Source of the DNA: Auraticoccus monumenti
Lineage (GTDB): Bacteria; Actinomycetota; Actinomycetes; Propionibacteriales; Propionibacteriaceae
Direction: 5' to 3'
Length of the DNA: 64,000 nucleotides
Assembly: GCF_900101785.1 (NCBI RefSeq)
Contig: NZ_LT629688.1
Span: 1,922,001 to 1,986,000 of the forward strand
The position numbers were made by a program, and so were the translations under genes. Positions 17,495 to 27,320 of the stretch are shown one piece after another. Positions within the stretch are counted from its first letter, which is position 1, and each line of letters starts with the position of its first letter. A model generated the notes under the pieces. That model saw only the letters and a list, made by a program, of their open reading frames with translations, searched no databases and had not been told where the DNA came from.

Positions 17495-19285
17495 ATGACT
17501 GCTCCCGTCCTGGCCGCGGTGGCCTGGCCCTACGCCAACGGCCCCCGCCACATCGGACACGTGTCCGGTTTCGGTGTCCCCTCCGACATCTTCGCCCGCT
17601 ACATGCGGATGAGCGGCCACGACGTGCTGATGGTCTCCGGCACCGACGAGCACGGGACGCCGATCGTGGTCCAGGCCGAGAAGGAGGGTCTGACGCCCCA
17701 GCAGACCGCGGACAAGTACCACCGGATGATCGTGAAGGACCTGCGCGGGCTCGGGCTGTCCTACGACCTCTTCACCCGCACCGGCACCGGCAACCACGCC
17801 CGCGTCACCCAGGACGTCTTCACCTCCCTGCACCGCAACGGCTACGTCGTCGCCCAGACCGCCCAGGGCGCGATCAGCCCGTCCACCGGGCGCACCCTCC
17901 CCGACCGCTACGTGGAGGGCACCTGCCCGATCTGCGGCTACGACGGCGCCCGCGGGGACCAGTGCGACAGCTGCGGCAACCAGCTGGACCCGATCGACCT
18001 GATCAACCCGCGCTCCAAGATCAACGGGGAGACCCCGGAGTTCCGCGAGACCGAGCACTACTTCCTCGACCTGCCCGCCCTGGCCGGGGCCCTGACCGGG
18101 TGGCTGGACCAGCGCACCGACTGGCGCCCCAACGTCCTGAACTTCAGCCGGAACCTGATCGAGGACCTGCGCCCGCGCCCGATCACCCGCGACATCGACT
18201 GGGGTGTGGTGGTGCCGCTGGACGGCTGGCGCGACGCCCCGATGAAGCGCTTCTACGTCTGGTTCGACGCGGTCATCGGCTACCTGTCGGCCTCGGTGGA
18301 GTGGGCCGTCCGCAGCGGCGACCCGGACGCCTGGCGGAGGTGGTGGAGCGACCCCGGGGCCCGCAGCTACTACTTCATGGGCAAGGACAACATCGTCTTC
18401 CACTCCGTCATCTGGCCCGGCATCCTGCTCGGCCACAACGGTCAGGGCGACAAGGGCGGCGAGCCCGGCGCCTTCGGTGAGCTGGACCTGCCCAGCGAGG
18501 TGGTCTCCAGCGAGTTCCTGACCATGAGCGGCTCGAAGTTCTCCACCAGCCGGGGGACCGTGATCTACGTCCGGCAGTTCCTCGAGGAGTTCGGCCCCGA
18601 CGCGCTGCGCTACTTCATCTCGGTGGCCGGCCCGGAGAACCAGGACGCCGACTTCACCTGGGACGAGTTCGTCCGACGGGTGAACACCGAGCTGGCCAAC
18701 GAGTGGGGCAACCTGGTCAACCGGTCGCTGTCGATGGCGCACAAGAACATCGGCGCGATCCCGGCCGCCGGCGAGCTGCAGCCGGTGGACGTCGCGCTGC
18801 TGGAAGCCGCCGAGACCGCCTTCGCCACCGTGGGGGAGGCGCTGTCCCGCAACCGGGTCAAGGCCGCCATCACCGAGGCGATGCGGATCGTGACCCTGGG
18901 CAACCGCTACCTGTCCGAGACCGAGCCCTGGAAGCTCAAGGACGACCCGAGCCGGCGCGAGACCGTGCTGCACACGGTGCTCCAGGTGGTCTCGGACTGC
19001 AACACGCTGCTGACGCCGTTCCTGCCGCACTCCTCCCAGCTGGTCTTCGAGGCCCTCGGCGGGCACGGCGTCTGGGCCGCGCTGCCGGAGATCCGCGAGG
19101 TCAGCGAGGAGGGCCGGGAGGACTACCCGGTGCTGATGGGCGACTACGCCCTGGAGCAGGCCCGCTGGGCCCGCCAGCCGATCCGGCCCGGCGTGCCGCT
19201 GCAGAAGCCGTCGCCCCTGTTCACCAAGCTGGAGGAGTCCCTCGGCGAGACCGGCCCGGAGTGGGCGCCGATCCAGCAGGGCTGA
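17495..19285 (+). CDS. metG: Methionyl-tRNA synthetase
   Basis: Charges initiator and elongator tRNA(Met) with methionine in the cytoplasm. The 596-aa protein shows the class I HIGH motif (residues 19-22), a zinc knuckle with Cys at 144, 147, 157 and 160 (CPIC...CDSC), and the KMSKS-like loop [10 protein letters not shown]. The anticodon-binding helical domain includes [14 protein letters not shown] and [15 protein letters not shown] 17495 is preferred over GTG 17486 because TAGGGT (17482-17487) sits seven bases before it, as in a leaderless promoter. The length fits the MetG1 form without the C-terminal dimerisation domain. Confidence 0.97.
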   Translation: MTAPVLAAVAWPYANGPRHIGHVSGFGVPSDIFARYMRMSGHDVLMVSGTDEHGTPIVVQAEKEGLTPQQTADKYHRMIVKDLRGLGLSYDLFTRTGTGNHARVTQDVFTSLHRNGYVVAQTAQGAISPSTGRTLPDRYVEGTCPICGYDGARGDQCDSCGNQLDPIDLINPRSKINGETPEFRETEHYFLDLPALAGALTGWLDQRTDWRPNVLNFSRNLIEDLRPRPITRDIDWGVVVPLDGWRDAPMKRFYVWFDAVIGYLSASVEWAVRSGDPDAWRRWWSDPGARSYYFMGKDNIVFHSVIWPGILLGHNGQGDKGGEPGAFGELDLPSEVVSSEFLTMSGSKFSTSRGTVIYVRQFLEEFGPDALRYFISVAGPENQDADFTWDEFVRRVNTELANEWGNLVNRSLSMAHKNIGAIPAAGELQPVDVALLEAAETAFATVGEALSRNRVKAAITEAMRIVTLGNRYLSETEPWKLKDDPSRRETVLHTVLQVVSDCNTLLTPFLPHSSQLVFEALGGHGVWAALPEIREVSEEGREDYPVLMGDYALEQARWARQPIRPGVPLQKPSPLFTKLEESLGETGPEWAPIQQG

Positions 19286-19287
19286 CC

Positions 19288-19306
19288 CCCGCGCGGCCCG
19301 CGCGGG
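19288..19306. terminator. GC-rich hairpin between convergent metG and LLM oxidoreductase genes
   Basis: CCCGCGC (19288-19294) and GCGCGGG (19300-19306) pair perfectly around a five-base loop, directly after the metG stop and ten bases before the stop of the opposing gene. It may serve both strands. Confidence 0.55.
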
Positions 19307-19315
19307 CCCGTCGGC

Positions 19316-20149
19316 TCAGAGGCCGAGGGCGGTGGCCAGTGCGCGGACCTGCTGCGGGCCGTCGTCGTCGGGGCCGAGCAGGGGGTTGACGACCACGTGG
19401 TCGGCCCCCGCGGCCAGGTGCTGCTGCAGCCGCGCGGCGACCGACTCCAGCGGCCCCCGGTAGACCAGCTCGTCGAGGAGCCGCTCGCTGCCGCCGTCGG
19501 CCAGGTCGGCGTCGGTGAACCCGAGGGTGCGCAGGTTGCGGGTGTAGTTGGTCAGCCCGAGGTAGAAGCCGACCGTGGTGCGAGCCAGGTCCCGGGCGAC
19601 CGCCGGGTCGGGGTTGAGGGCGATCTTGTGCTCCGGGGCCAGGAACACCCCCGCACCCAGCTCGACCCGGGCGCGGGCGGTGTGCTCGGGCGTGGTCAGG
19701 TAGGGGATGGCGCCGGCGCTGCGCGCACCGGCGAGGCGCAGCACCCGCGGCCCGAGCGCCGCCAGGGCCCGGCCCTGCTGCGGGACGCCGGCGGCGTCGA
19801 GCTCGTCGAGGTAGTCCACCAGGCTCTGGTACGGCGAGGCGTACTCGCCGGTGGCCTCCGGGTGACCGATGCCCAGGCCGAGCAGGAACCGGCCGGGGAA
19901 CCGCTCCTCGAGGCGGTGGTAGGAGGCGGCGACGGTGCGGGCGTCGTCCTTCCAGACGTTGACGATGCTGGTGCCGACCAGGACCCGGTCGGTGGCGGCG
20001 AGGAGGGTCTCGGCCAGCCGGAGGTCGCCGTCGGGGGAGCCCCCGACCCACAACGTGCCGTACCCGGCCTGCTCGGCCGCCACGGCCAGCTCCTCGGTCC
20101 AGCCGGCCGTGCCCTGCCAGACCCCGTACGTCCCTGCCTCGATGCTCAT
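19316..20149 (-). CDS. LLM-class F420-dependent oxidoreductase (TIGR03620-like)
   Basis: A 277-aa luciferase-like monooxygenase-fold protein from ATG 20149. Family signatures are the N-terminal WTEELAVAAEQAGYGTLWVG, the ETLLAATDRVLVGTSIVNVW strand, and RFPGRFLLGLGIGHPEATGEY. The C-terminal HLAAGADHVVVNPL completes the barrel. In actinobacteria this family mostly uses F420 to reduce or oxidise diverse substrates. The substrate is unknown. It is convergent with metG and divergent from the DUF4031 gene. Confidence 0.88.
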   Translation of the reverse strand: MSIEAGTYGVWQGTAGWTEELAVAAEQAGYGTLWVGGSPDGDLRLAETLLAATDRVLVGTSIVNVWKDDARTVAASYHRLEERFPGRFLLGLGIGHPEATGEYASPYQSLVDYLDELDAAGVPQQGRALAALGPRVLRLAGARSAGAIPYLTTPEHTARARVELGAGVFLAPEHKIALNPDPAVARDLARTTVGFYLGLTNYTRNLRTLGFTDADLADGGSERLLDELVYRGPLESVAARLQQHLAAGADHVVVNPLLGPDDDGPQQVRALATALGL

Positions 20150-20244
20150 GGTCCGGACAACCGGCACCGGGTCGAGCCGATTCCCGGTGCAGGGACGGCG
20201 TGCGGGCCGAGCAACCCGGGGGAGGGCGGAGGTAGCGTGGTCCG

Positions 20245-20568
20245 GTGATCCTGATCGACCCGCCCCGCTGGCCGCACCGGGGGACGCTGTGGTCGCACCT
20301 GGTCAGCGACGTCAGCCACGAGGAGCTGCACGACTTCGCCGCCGGGATGGACATCCCGCGCCGGGCCTTCCAGGGCGACCACTACGACATCCCGCAGGAG
20401 TGGTACGACCGCGCCGTCGGTCTGGGCGCCGTCCCGACCGACAGCCGGCAGCTGCTCCGCCGCATCGTCGCGGCCGGGCTCCGCCGTGGTCGTCACACCC
20501 GCCCGGCGGGCCGGCCCGAGGAGACCAGCGTCACATCCAGGCCTCGGACGCACCCGACAGCGCCCTAG
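20245..20568 (+). CDS. DUF4031 domain protein
   Basis: A 107-aa protein starting at GTG 20245, six bases after TAGCGT (20233-20238), a likely leaderless start. The DUF4031 pattern is clear: ILIDPPRWPHRGTLWSHLVSD, then ELHDFAAGMDIPRRAFQGDHYD. The family function is unknown. The C-terminal 30 residues are low-complexity and may be poorly conserved. It stands alone upstream of the surface protein gene. Confidence 0.85.
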   Translation: MILIDPPRWPHRGTLWSHLVSDVSHEELHDFAAGMDIPRRAFQGDHYDIPQEWYDRAVGLGAVPTDSRQLLRRIVAAGLRRGRHTRPAGRPEETSVTSRPRTHPTAP

Positions 20569-20662
20569 CCAGCCCACCCGCGAGCCCCTAGGCTCCGAGC
20601 GCCCCGGTCGGGGATCCAGTGCGCTCCCCGGTGGGTGCGCCTACCCCCGAAGGCTCCCCCAC

Positions 20663-23609
20663 ATGCGGCACCGCCGTCTCCCCCTGCTCGCCCTCGCCCT
20701 CGCCCTCGGCGCAGGGCTCACCTTCACCACGCTGGACCCCGCGGTCGCCTCACCAGGGCAGGAGGTGACCACCCCGACGACGGAGGACCTGCCGGCGCTG
20801 GCGCAGTCGCTGGTCGGCGACGGCGTCGCGGTGAGCAACGTGAGGTACACCGGTGCGGCAGCGGCGATCGGACGCTTCACCGGCATGGAAGCGGCCGTGG
20901 GCATCGACGAGGGCGTCGTGCTGGCCAGCGGGCAGGCCAGCAGCTCGATCCTCGGACCGAACAACGACTCGGCGCAGGACGTCCCCAACAACCCAGGCGA
21001 CCCCGCCCTGACCCTCCTCAGCGGACGGACCACCTACGACGCGGCCATCCTCGAGTTCGACTTCGTCCCGCAGGCCGACGCGGTGACCTTCGACTACATC
21101 TTCGGCTCGGAGGAGTACTTCCCGGGGTCGGGCGGCGAGACCCCGTACAACGACGTGTTCGCGTTCTTCGTGAACGGGCAGAACTGCGCCACCGTCGGAG
21201 ACCGGCCCGTGTCGATCAGCTCGATCAACGAGCGGACCAACGCCGAGCTGTTCAAGGCCAACTACTTCGGCAGCAGCGCCTACGACACGCAGCTCAACGG
21301 CTTCACCACCATCCTGAGGTGCAGCGCGTCGGTCCGGGGCGGCCAGACCAACAGCCTGCGGATGGCGATCGCCGACGCCGGTGACAGCATCGTGAACTCC
21401 GCGGTGATGCTGCGAGCCGGCTCCCTGGTCTCCAACGACCCGCCGACCGCCGAGCCGCGGGACCTCACCACCGGTTTCCGCGAGCCCGTCGGCGTGACCC
21501 TGGCCGGGGCCGACCCCGACGGCAACGAGGTGACCTACCGGATCACCCAGCCCCCCACCGGCGGCACCCTCTCCGGCACCGCGCCGGACCTCACCTTCAC
21601 CCCCGACGACGAGTTCGCCGGCACCGCCACGTTCCAGTACGTGACCAACGACGGCACCTTCGACTCCGAGCCCGCGACGGTCACCATCGAGGTGGTCGAC
21701 GACCTGCGCCCGGTGGCCGACCCCGTCACCGTGACCACCGGCTTCGAGGAGCCGGTGGACGTCGAGCTCAGGGGCAGCGACCCCGAGGAGCAGGACCTGA
21801 CCTTCCAGGTCACCTCGCAGCCGACCGGCGGGACGCTGAGCGGCACCGCCCCGGAGCTGCTCTTCACCCCCGACGAGCTCTTCAGCGGGTCCACCTCCTT
21901 CACCTACACCGTCTCCGACGGCGTCCGCACCTCCGAGCCGGCGACGGTCGCCATCACCGTGGCCTCCAACGAGGGGCCCACCGCCGAGGCGCAGTCCCTG
22001 AGCACCGGCTTCGAGGAGCCGCTTCCCCTGACCCTCAGCGGGAGCGACCCCGAGAACCAGCCGCTCAGCTACGAGGTGGACGACGTGGTCGGCGGCACGC
22101 TGACCGGCACCGCCGGCCCTGGTCTTCACCCCCGACGAGCTGTTCAGCGGCACCGCCTCGTTCAGCTTCACCGTCTCCGACGGCCGCTTCACCTCCGAGC
22201 CGGCCGAGGTCACCATCGAGGTGGCGCCCAACCTGCCGCCGACGGCGGAGGACCTGTCCCTGCGCACCGGGTTCGAGGAGCCTGTCGAGCTCACGCTCGC
22301 GGGCACCGACCCGGAGGGCCGGACGCTGACCTACGACGTGGACGACGTGGTGGGTGGCACCGTCTCCGGCACCGCGCCGGAGCTGGTCTTCACCCCCGAC
22401 GAGCTGTTCAGCGGTGAGGCCTCCTTCAGCTACACCGTCTCCGACGGCCGCTTCACCTCCGAGCCCGCCGACGTGACCATCGACGTCGCCGTCAACCTGC
22501 CGCCCACGGCCGACGACATCGAGCTGGCCACGGAGTTCGAGACCCCGGTCGAGGTCGACCTCTCCGGCACCGACCCCGAGGGTCTCCCGCTGACCTTCGA
22601 CGTCGGCACGGTGGTCGGCGGCACCGTCAGCGGGACGGCCCCGGACCTGGTGTTCACCCCCGACGAGCGCTTCGGCGGCACCGCCTCCATCAGCTACACC
22701 GTCTCCGACGGGCGCTTCACCTCCGAGACGGCCACGGTGACCATCGAGGTGGGCCGCAACGAGCCGCCGACCGCCGCCGACCTGCGGCTGGCCACCGGTT
22801 TCGAGACCCCGGTCGGCTTCACGCTGCCCGGTGAGGACCCCGAGGGCGTCCCGCTGCAGTGGGCCCTGGTCGGCGAGCCGGCGGGCGGGAGCCTGTCCGA
22901 GACCGACGAGTCGCCCCGCAACGAGGGTCTGACCGAGGAGGAGCGGGACGCGCTGCCCCCGGTCACCGGCGGCGGCTGGTTCGACCTCGTGTTCACCCCC
23001 GACGAGCTGTTCAGCGGGGAGGCCTCCTTCAGCTACGTCGTGTTCGACGGCCGCTTCGTCTCCGAGCCGGCGACGGTGACCGTCGACGTGGCCGGGAACG
23101 CGGTCCCGGTGGCCGACGACCTCGACGTGACCACCTCCGCCGCGACGCCGGTGGACCTGCCGCTGACCGGTAGCGACCCGGAGGGGCGGCCCTTGACCTT
23201 CGAGGTGACGTCCTCTCCCGAGGGCGGCGCCCTGAGCGGCACCGCGCCGGAGCTGGTCTTCACCCCCGAGGACGGGTTCAGCGGCGAGGCCACCTTCGAG
23301 TTCACCGTGGACGACGGTCGCTTCACCTCCGAGGCAGCCACCGTCACGATCACCGTCGAGGCCGCCGCGGTCGAGCCCACGCCGGCCCCGGTCGAGCCCA
23401 GCCCGGTCCCGGTCGAGCCCAGCCCGGTCCCGGTCGAGCCCACGCCGGCCCCGGTCGAGCCGGGTCCGACCGAGCCGGCCCCGGTCCCCGGGGTGGACGA
23501 CCGGCTGCCGGACACCGGTGGGCTCGACGTCGCCGCGCTCGTGGTGGGCCTCGGCCTGCTGACCACCGGTGCGACCGTGCTGCTCAGCCGGGCCCGCCGG
23601 CGCGACTGA
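20663..23609 (+). CDS. LPDTG-anchored surface protein: choice-of-anchor-L domain plus Ig/cadherin-like repeats, with a frameshift
   Basis: From ATG 20663 a signal peptide (PLLALALALGAGLTFTTL) leads into a choice-of-anchor-L domain with FDFVPQADAVTFDYIFGSEE and YNDVFAFFVNG. Seven or so ~95-residue repeats follow, each with GTAP-LVFTPDELFSG and SYTVSDGRFTSEPATVTI. A VEP/PVP-rich spacer then leads to the sorting signal LPDTG (23505-23519), a hydrophobic helix and RARRRD. The reading frame breaks at about 22112-22118 inside one repeat: GTA is followed by out-of-frame sequence, while the next frame resumes ALVFTPDELFSG. Loss of two C/G bases would explain it. It would be ~980 aa if intact, and is probably covalently attached to peptidoglycan. 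Either a sequencing slip or a real disruption is possible. Confidence 0.85.
23370..23474 (+). repeat. 21-bp tandem repeat encoding a VEPxPxP spacer
   Basis: Units starting at 23370, 23391, 23412, 23433 and 23454 repeat GTCGAGCCC plus a variable GCC/CCG tail. They encode a proline/glutamate-rich wall-spanning spacer just before the LPDTG signal. Confidence 0.85.
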
Positions 23610-23613
23610 CCTC

Positions 23614-23642
23614 CCGGCCGCGACCCGCGAGGTCGCGGCCGG
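23614..23642 (+). terminator. Rho-independent-like terminator after the LPDTG protein gene
   Basis: The perfect 12-bp arms CCGGCCGCGACC (23614-23625) and GGTCGCGGCCGG (23631-23642) enclose a CGCGA loop. It starts five bases after the stop codon at 23609 and lies between convergent genes. Confidence 0.85.
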
Positions 23643-23679
23643 AGCTGGTGGGTCCACCCGGAGGGGAGCGGGTCTGGGC

Positions 23680-24267
23680 CTACGCCTGCCGGGCCAGCTG
23701 GGCGAGTGCGGCACGGAGACCGAGGGGCTGGAAGCCGAGGGCGAGGGCCCGGCGCCGCATGCCGGGTTCGGACCGCCACAGCGCCAGCCCGCGCCGCACC
23801 AGCACCCAGGGCGCCTTCCGCCGCTCGCGCAGGTCGCGGACCAGCCGGAGCACGAAGGTCAGGGTGCGGGGGCGGTCCAGCCAGATCGGCTGGACGACCA
23901 TCCCCGCCTCCCGGGCCGGGGCCAGCACGTCGGGGGCGAAGACGCCCTCGGCCACCACGCAGCCGCCGTCACCCAGCTCGACCACGTGCTCCCCGACGGC
24001 GGCGTTGGCCGCGATGTCGTACACCGGGACGGTGGCCGCACCGTCCCGGCACAGCGTGAGCAGACCCTCCACGGCCGCGTCCAGGCGCCAGGAGCGGACG
24101 TCGTCCCAGTCGACGATGCCGAGGGTGTGCGGCATGTCGGGCTCGTCGCCGTCGCGGTAGAAGTCGTCCAGCCGGACCAGCGGACGTCGGGCCATCAGCG
24201 CCAGCCGCGACTTGCCGCTCCCCGACGCACCGGCCACCAGGACGAGGGTGCGCGGCGTGGTGGTCAC
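23680..24267 (-). CDS. Uridine kinase-like P-loop NTPase
   Basis: A 195-aa cytoplasmic protein from GTG 24267; TAGGGT lies eight bases before it, as in a near-leaderless start. The Walker A is VLVAGASGSGKSRLALMA. RLDDFYRDGDEPDMPHT and IVDWDDVRSW follow, as in uridine/cytidine kinases and phosphoribulokinase relatives. GCVVAEGVFAPDVL resembles the Walker B region. The protein lacks obvious extra domains. A nucleoside kinase role is plausible but unproven. It is convergent with the surface protein gene. Confidence 0.82.
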   Translation of the reverse strand: MTTTPRTLVLVAGASGSGKSRLALMARRPLVRLDDFYRDGDEPDMPHTLGIVDWDDVRSWRLDAAVEGLLTLCRDGAATVPVYDIAANAAVGEHVVELGDGGCVVAEGVFAPDVLAPAREAGMVVQPIWLDRPRTLTFVLRLVRDLRERRKAPWVLVRRGLALWRSEPGMRRRALALGFQPLGLRAALAQLARQA

Positions 24268-24300
24268 GGGGGCACACCCTAGCCGGGGCCGGTGAGGACC

Positions 24301-24537
24301 TCAGGCGTCGTCGGGTGTCTCCCCGTTGGCCACGGCCTCGATCCAGTCCACGGCGTCGTCGGAGAGCAGCAGCCCGTCGGGGCCGTCCTCGCCCACCCAC
24401 CGGGAACCGGTGCTCCGCACCCCACCGGCCCGCACCACCGCCTCGACGACGTCCTCGGGCAGCGGCTCCCCGTTGTGCGCGACCAGCCAGTCCCGGGTGG
24501 CCTCGGGGATCGACGGCCACCACTCAGCGATCTCCAC
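24301..24537 (-). CDS. Small acidic hypothetical protein
   Basis: A 78-aa ORF from GTG 24537 with normal high-GC third positions and an acidic composition. It begins MEIAEWWPSIPEATRDWLVA and ends AVDWIEAVANGETPDDA. I do not recognise the family; short conserved actinobacterial proteins of this kind exist. It is divergent from the phosphotransferase gene and may share its promoter region. Confidence 0.6.
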   Translation of the reverse strand: MEIAEWWPSIPEATRDWLVAHNGEPLPEDVVEAVVRAGGVRSTGSRWVGEDGPDGLLLSDDAVDWIEAVANGETPDDA

Positions 24538-24614
24538 GACCAGCAGTCTGCACCCGGACGACGTGGCGGGAAAGGGACCGGCGCCCCGCCGGCGGCGCAG
24601 CTAGCCTTCCGACC

Positions 24615-24680
24615 GTGCCGGCACAGGACGAGCAGGGCGGGCCGCCCGCGCACCGCGGGCAGCCAGGAAGGTGGCGATGA
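24615..24680 (+). CDS. Possible leaderless 21-codon upstream ORF coupled to the phosphotransferase gene
   Basis: TAGCCT (24602-24607) is followed seven bases later by GTG 24615. The frame runs 21 codons (VPAQDEQGGPPAHRGQPGRW...) and stops at TGA 24678-24680, overlapping the ATG of the next gene (24677) as ATGA. This is the geometry of a leader peptide that feeds ribosomes into the main gene. The call rests only on spacing. The peptide has no family. Confidence 0.4.
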   Translation: MPAQDEQGGPPAHRGQPGRWR

Positions 24681-25612
24681 CCAGCACCCCGGACCCCGGG
24701 CCCCCGCCGGAGCGCGTCGTCGTCGGGGCGGAGGAGGCGCGTCGGCTGGTCGCGGCCCAGTTCCCCCGGTGGGCCGACCTCCCCGTCGCCCCGGTGCCCG
24801 ACGGTGGCTGGGACAACTGCACCTTCCGGCTGGGCGGGGAGATGCTGCTCCGTCTCCCCAGCGCCGCCCCGTACGCCCGGGCGGTGGAGAAGGAGCACCG
24901 TTGGCTCCCGGTGCTGGCGCCCCGGCTGCCGCTGCCCGTCCCCGTCCCGCTGGCGAGGGGGCGGCCCACCGCGGACTTCCCGCACCCGTGGTCGGTCTAC
25001 CGCTGGCTGGAGGGCGTGCCGGCCACCGCCCGCCGGGTCGTGGACCCGGTCCGCTTCGCCGTCGACCTCGCCGACTTCCTGCTGGCCCTGCAGCGCGTCG
25101 ATCCCGCCGGCGGCCCGCAGCCCGGACTCCACAGCTGGTACCGCGGCGCCCCCGTGCGGACGTACGACGGCGAGACCCGGCGCGCGATCGAGGCGCTCGA
25201 GGGCCGGGTCGACGTCGAGCTCGCGGGTGAGATCTGGGAGACCGCCCTCGCGGCCCGGTGGGAGGGCGGGGACGTCTGGTTCCACGGGGACGTCGCCGAG
25301 GGCAACCTGCTGCTCCGGGACGGACGGCTGGCGGCGGTCATCGACTTCGGCACCTGCGGCGTCGGCGACCCGGCGTGCGACCTGGCCGCCGCGTGGACGC
25401 TGCTGACCGCCGAGGGGCGGATCGCCTTCCGCGAGCGCCTGCAGGTCGACGGGTCCGCCTGGGCGCGCGGCCGCGGCTGGGCGCTGTGGAAGACGCTCAC
25501 CACCGTCGCGGGTGCGGTGCACGAGCCGGGGAGCACAGGCGTGCCCACCTCCGCGACCCAGGTGCTCGACGCGATCTTCTCGGAGTACCGCGACAGCGGG
25601 TCCGCCGGCTGA
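24677..25612 (+). CDS. Aminoglycoside phosphotransferase-family kinase (APH-like)
   Basis: A 311-aa protein kinase-fold enzyme. ATG 24677 follows AGGAAGG with suitable spacing. The catalytic loop VWFHGDVAEGNLLLRDG carries the Asp and Asn, and AAVIDFGTCGVGDPACDLAAAW supplies the metal-binding Asp of the APH family. VYRWLEGVPAT lies at the N/C-lobe hinge. Members phosphorylate small molecules such as aminoglycosides, macrolides or metabolites. Sequence alone does not say it gives resistance, and many chromosomal copies do not. Its start overlaps the stop of a short upstream ORF. Confidence 0.88.
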   Translation: MTSTPDPGPPPERVVVGAEEARRLVAAQFPRWADLPVAPVPDGGWDNCTFRLGGEMLLRLPSAAPYARAVEKEHRWLPVLAPRLPLPVPVPLARGRPTADFPHPWSVYRWLEGVPATARRVVDPVRFAVDLADFLLALQRVDPAGGPQPGLHSWYRGAPVRTYDGETRRAIEALEGRVDVELAGEIWETALAARWEGGDVWFHGDVAEGNLLLRDGRLAAVIDFGTCGVGDPACDLAAAWTLLTAEGRIAFRERLQVDGSAWARGRGWALWKTLTTVAGAVHEPGSTGVPTSATQVLDAIFSEYRDSGSAG

Positions 25613-25643
25613 CGCGGCCGGGGCGTCCTGCGGGCGGGAGGGC

Positions 25644-27320
25644 TCAGCGCAGCCCGAGCGCGACCGACATCTCCTCCCGCAGCCGCGCCAGCAGACCGGC
25701 GGCCCGGGCCCGGGCGGCGGGCAGGTCCGCGGACTCGGCGGGGGAGAGCCGCAGCTCCAGGTAGCACTTCAGCTTGGGCTCCGTGCCCGAGGGCCGCACC
25801 ACGACCTGGACGCTGTGGGTGCTGAGCAGCACCCCGTCGGTGGCGGGCAGGGCCTCGCTGCCGAGCGCCAGGTCGACGACCGTGACGTCCTCGTCCAGCA
25901 GCCGCCGCGGGGGCGCGCCGCGCAGGGTGGTCATCGCCCGGGCGATCAGGGACAGGTCCTCCACCCGGACCGACAGCTGGTCGGTGGCGTGCAGGCCGTG
26001 GCGGAGCATGATCTCGTCCAGCCGGACGCCGAGGCTCGAGCCCTCGGCGCGCAGCGTGGCGGCCAGGGCCAGCACCCGCACCAGCGCGGTGATGCCGTCC
26101 TTGTCGGCCACCGCGTCGGGGTCGCAGCAGTAGCCCAGCGCCTCCTCGTAGCCGAAGGCCAGCCCCGGCACCCGCCCGATCCACTTGAAACCGGTCAGCG
26201 TGGTGGTCGAGGGCTGCCCCGCCGCGGCCGCCAGGGTGTCGAGCAGGGTGCTGGAGACCACCGAGCGGGCGTAGACGCCGGACGTCCTCCGGCGCAGGGC
26301 GTCCTCGGCGAGCAGCGCGCCGAGCTCGTCGCCGCGCAGCATCCGCCAGCCGCCGGGTCCCTCGCCCCCGGCGTCGGGCAGCGCCACCGCGCACCGGTCG
26401 GCGTCGGGGTCGTTGGCCACCACCAGCTCCGCACCCTGCTGGGCGGCCAGGGCCAGCGCGAGGTCGATGGCGCCGGGCTCCTCGGGGTTGGGGAAGGCGA
26501 CGGTGGGGAAGCCGGGGTCGGGCTCGACCTGCTGGGCCACCGGCTGGCCGGGGGTGATGCCGATCGCCCCGACCACCGCGTCCACCACCGAGGCGCCCAC
26601 CCCGTGCAACGGCGTGTAGACCCAGTGCAGCTCGCGCGGGGCGTCGGCGGCGACCAGCGAGGCGGCGCGGGCGACGTAGGCGGCGAGCAGGCTCTCGTCA
26701 GCCGTCCGGTAGGCCGTCGACCGGGCGACGTCGGCCAGCGGGGAGGCCGACACCCGCGCGATCTGGGCCGCCATCTCGGCGTCCACCGGCGGGACGATCT
26801 GCGAGCCGTCACCCAGGTAGACCTTGTAGCCGTTGTCCTGCGGCGGGTTGTGGGAGGCGGTGACCACCACGCCGGCGACGCAGCCGAGGTGGCGCAGCCC
26901 GAAGGCGATCACCGGGGTCGGGGTGGGCCGGTCCACCAGCACGGCGTCGAAGCCGGCCGCGGCCAGCACCTCGCAGGTGTCGCGGGCGAAGACGTCGGAG
27001 TTGTAGCGGGCGTCGTGGCCCACCAGCACGGTGCCGCCCGAGCGCCCCACCTCGTGCAGCCAGGCGGCCAGCCCGGCGGCGGCGCGGGTCACCACCACCC
27101 GGTTCATCCGGGCCGGACCCGGACCCAGCGGCCCGCGCAGGCCGGCGGTGCCGAACTCCAGCGGCCCCGCGAAGGCCGAGGCCAGCTCGGCGACCGCAGC
27201 CACGTCGCCCTCCCCGGCCCGTGCGACCAGGACGTCCAGGGCGGCCACCGTGGCCGGGTCCGGGTCCTCCCCGCGCCAGGCGTCGACGTCCGCGGAGAGG
27301 GCGGCGGGCAGGGTGCTCAC
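25644..27320 (-). CDS. Phosphoglucomutase/phosphomannomutase (alpha-D-phosphohexomutase)
   Basis: Interconverts hexose-1- and hexose-6-phosphates via a phosphoserine. The 558-aa protein has the active-site loop VVVTASHNPPQDNGYKVY, metal-binding VVANDPDADRCAVALPD, sugar-binding GFKWIG and EEALGYC near residue 400, and the C-terminal phosphate loop VRPSGTEPKLKCYLE. Length and order match PmmB/PgcA-type enzymes. It overlaps the purine nucleoside phosphorylase gene by four bases (ATGA). The same gene pair occurs in mycobacteria, and the enzyme may act on phosphopentoses released by the phosphorylase; this link is inferred. Confidence 0.95.
   Translation of the reverse strand: MSTLPAALSADVDAWRGEDPDPATVAALDVLVARAGEGDVAAVAELASAFAGPLEFGTAGLRGPLGPGPARMNRVVVTRAAAGLAAWLHEVGRSGGTVLVGHDARYNSDVFARDTCEVLAAAGFDAVLVDRPTPTPVIAFGLRHLGCVAGVVVTASHNPPQDNGYKVYLGDGSQIVPPVDAEMAAQIARVSASPLADVARSTAYRTADESLLAAYVARAASLVAADAPRELHWVYTPLHGVGASVVDAVVGAIGITPGQPVAQQVEPDPGFPTVAFPNPEEPGAIDLALALAAQQGAELVVANDPDADRCAVALPDAGGEGPGGWRMLRGDELGALLAEDALRRRTSGVYARSVVSSTLLDTLAAAAGQPSTTTLTGFKWIGRVPGLAFGYEEALGYCCDPDAVADKDGITALVRVLALAATLRAEGSSLGVRLDEIMLRHGLHATDQLSVRVEDLSLIARAMTTLRGAPPRRLLDEDVTVVDLALGSEALPATDGVLLSTHSVQVVVRPSGTEPKLKCYLELRLSPAESADLPAARARAAGLLARLREEMSVALGLR

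Noticed and set aside
24677-25612. Antibiotic-resistance gene
   Set aside because: The APH kinase fold is clear, but the family includes many metabolic kinases. Nothing mobile surrounds it, so resistance is not claimed.
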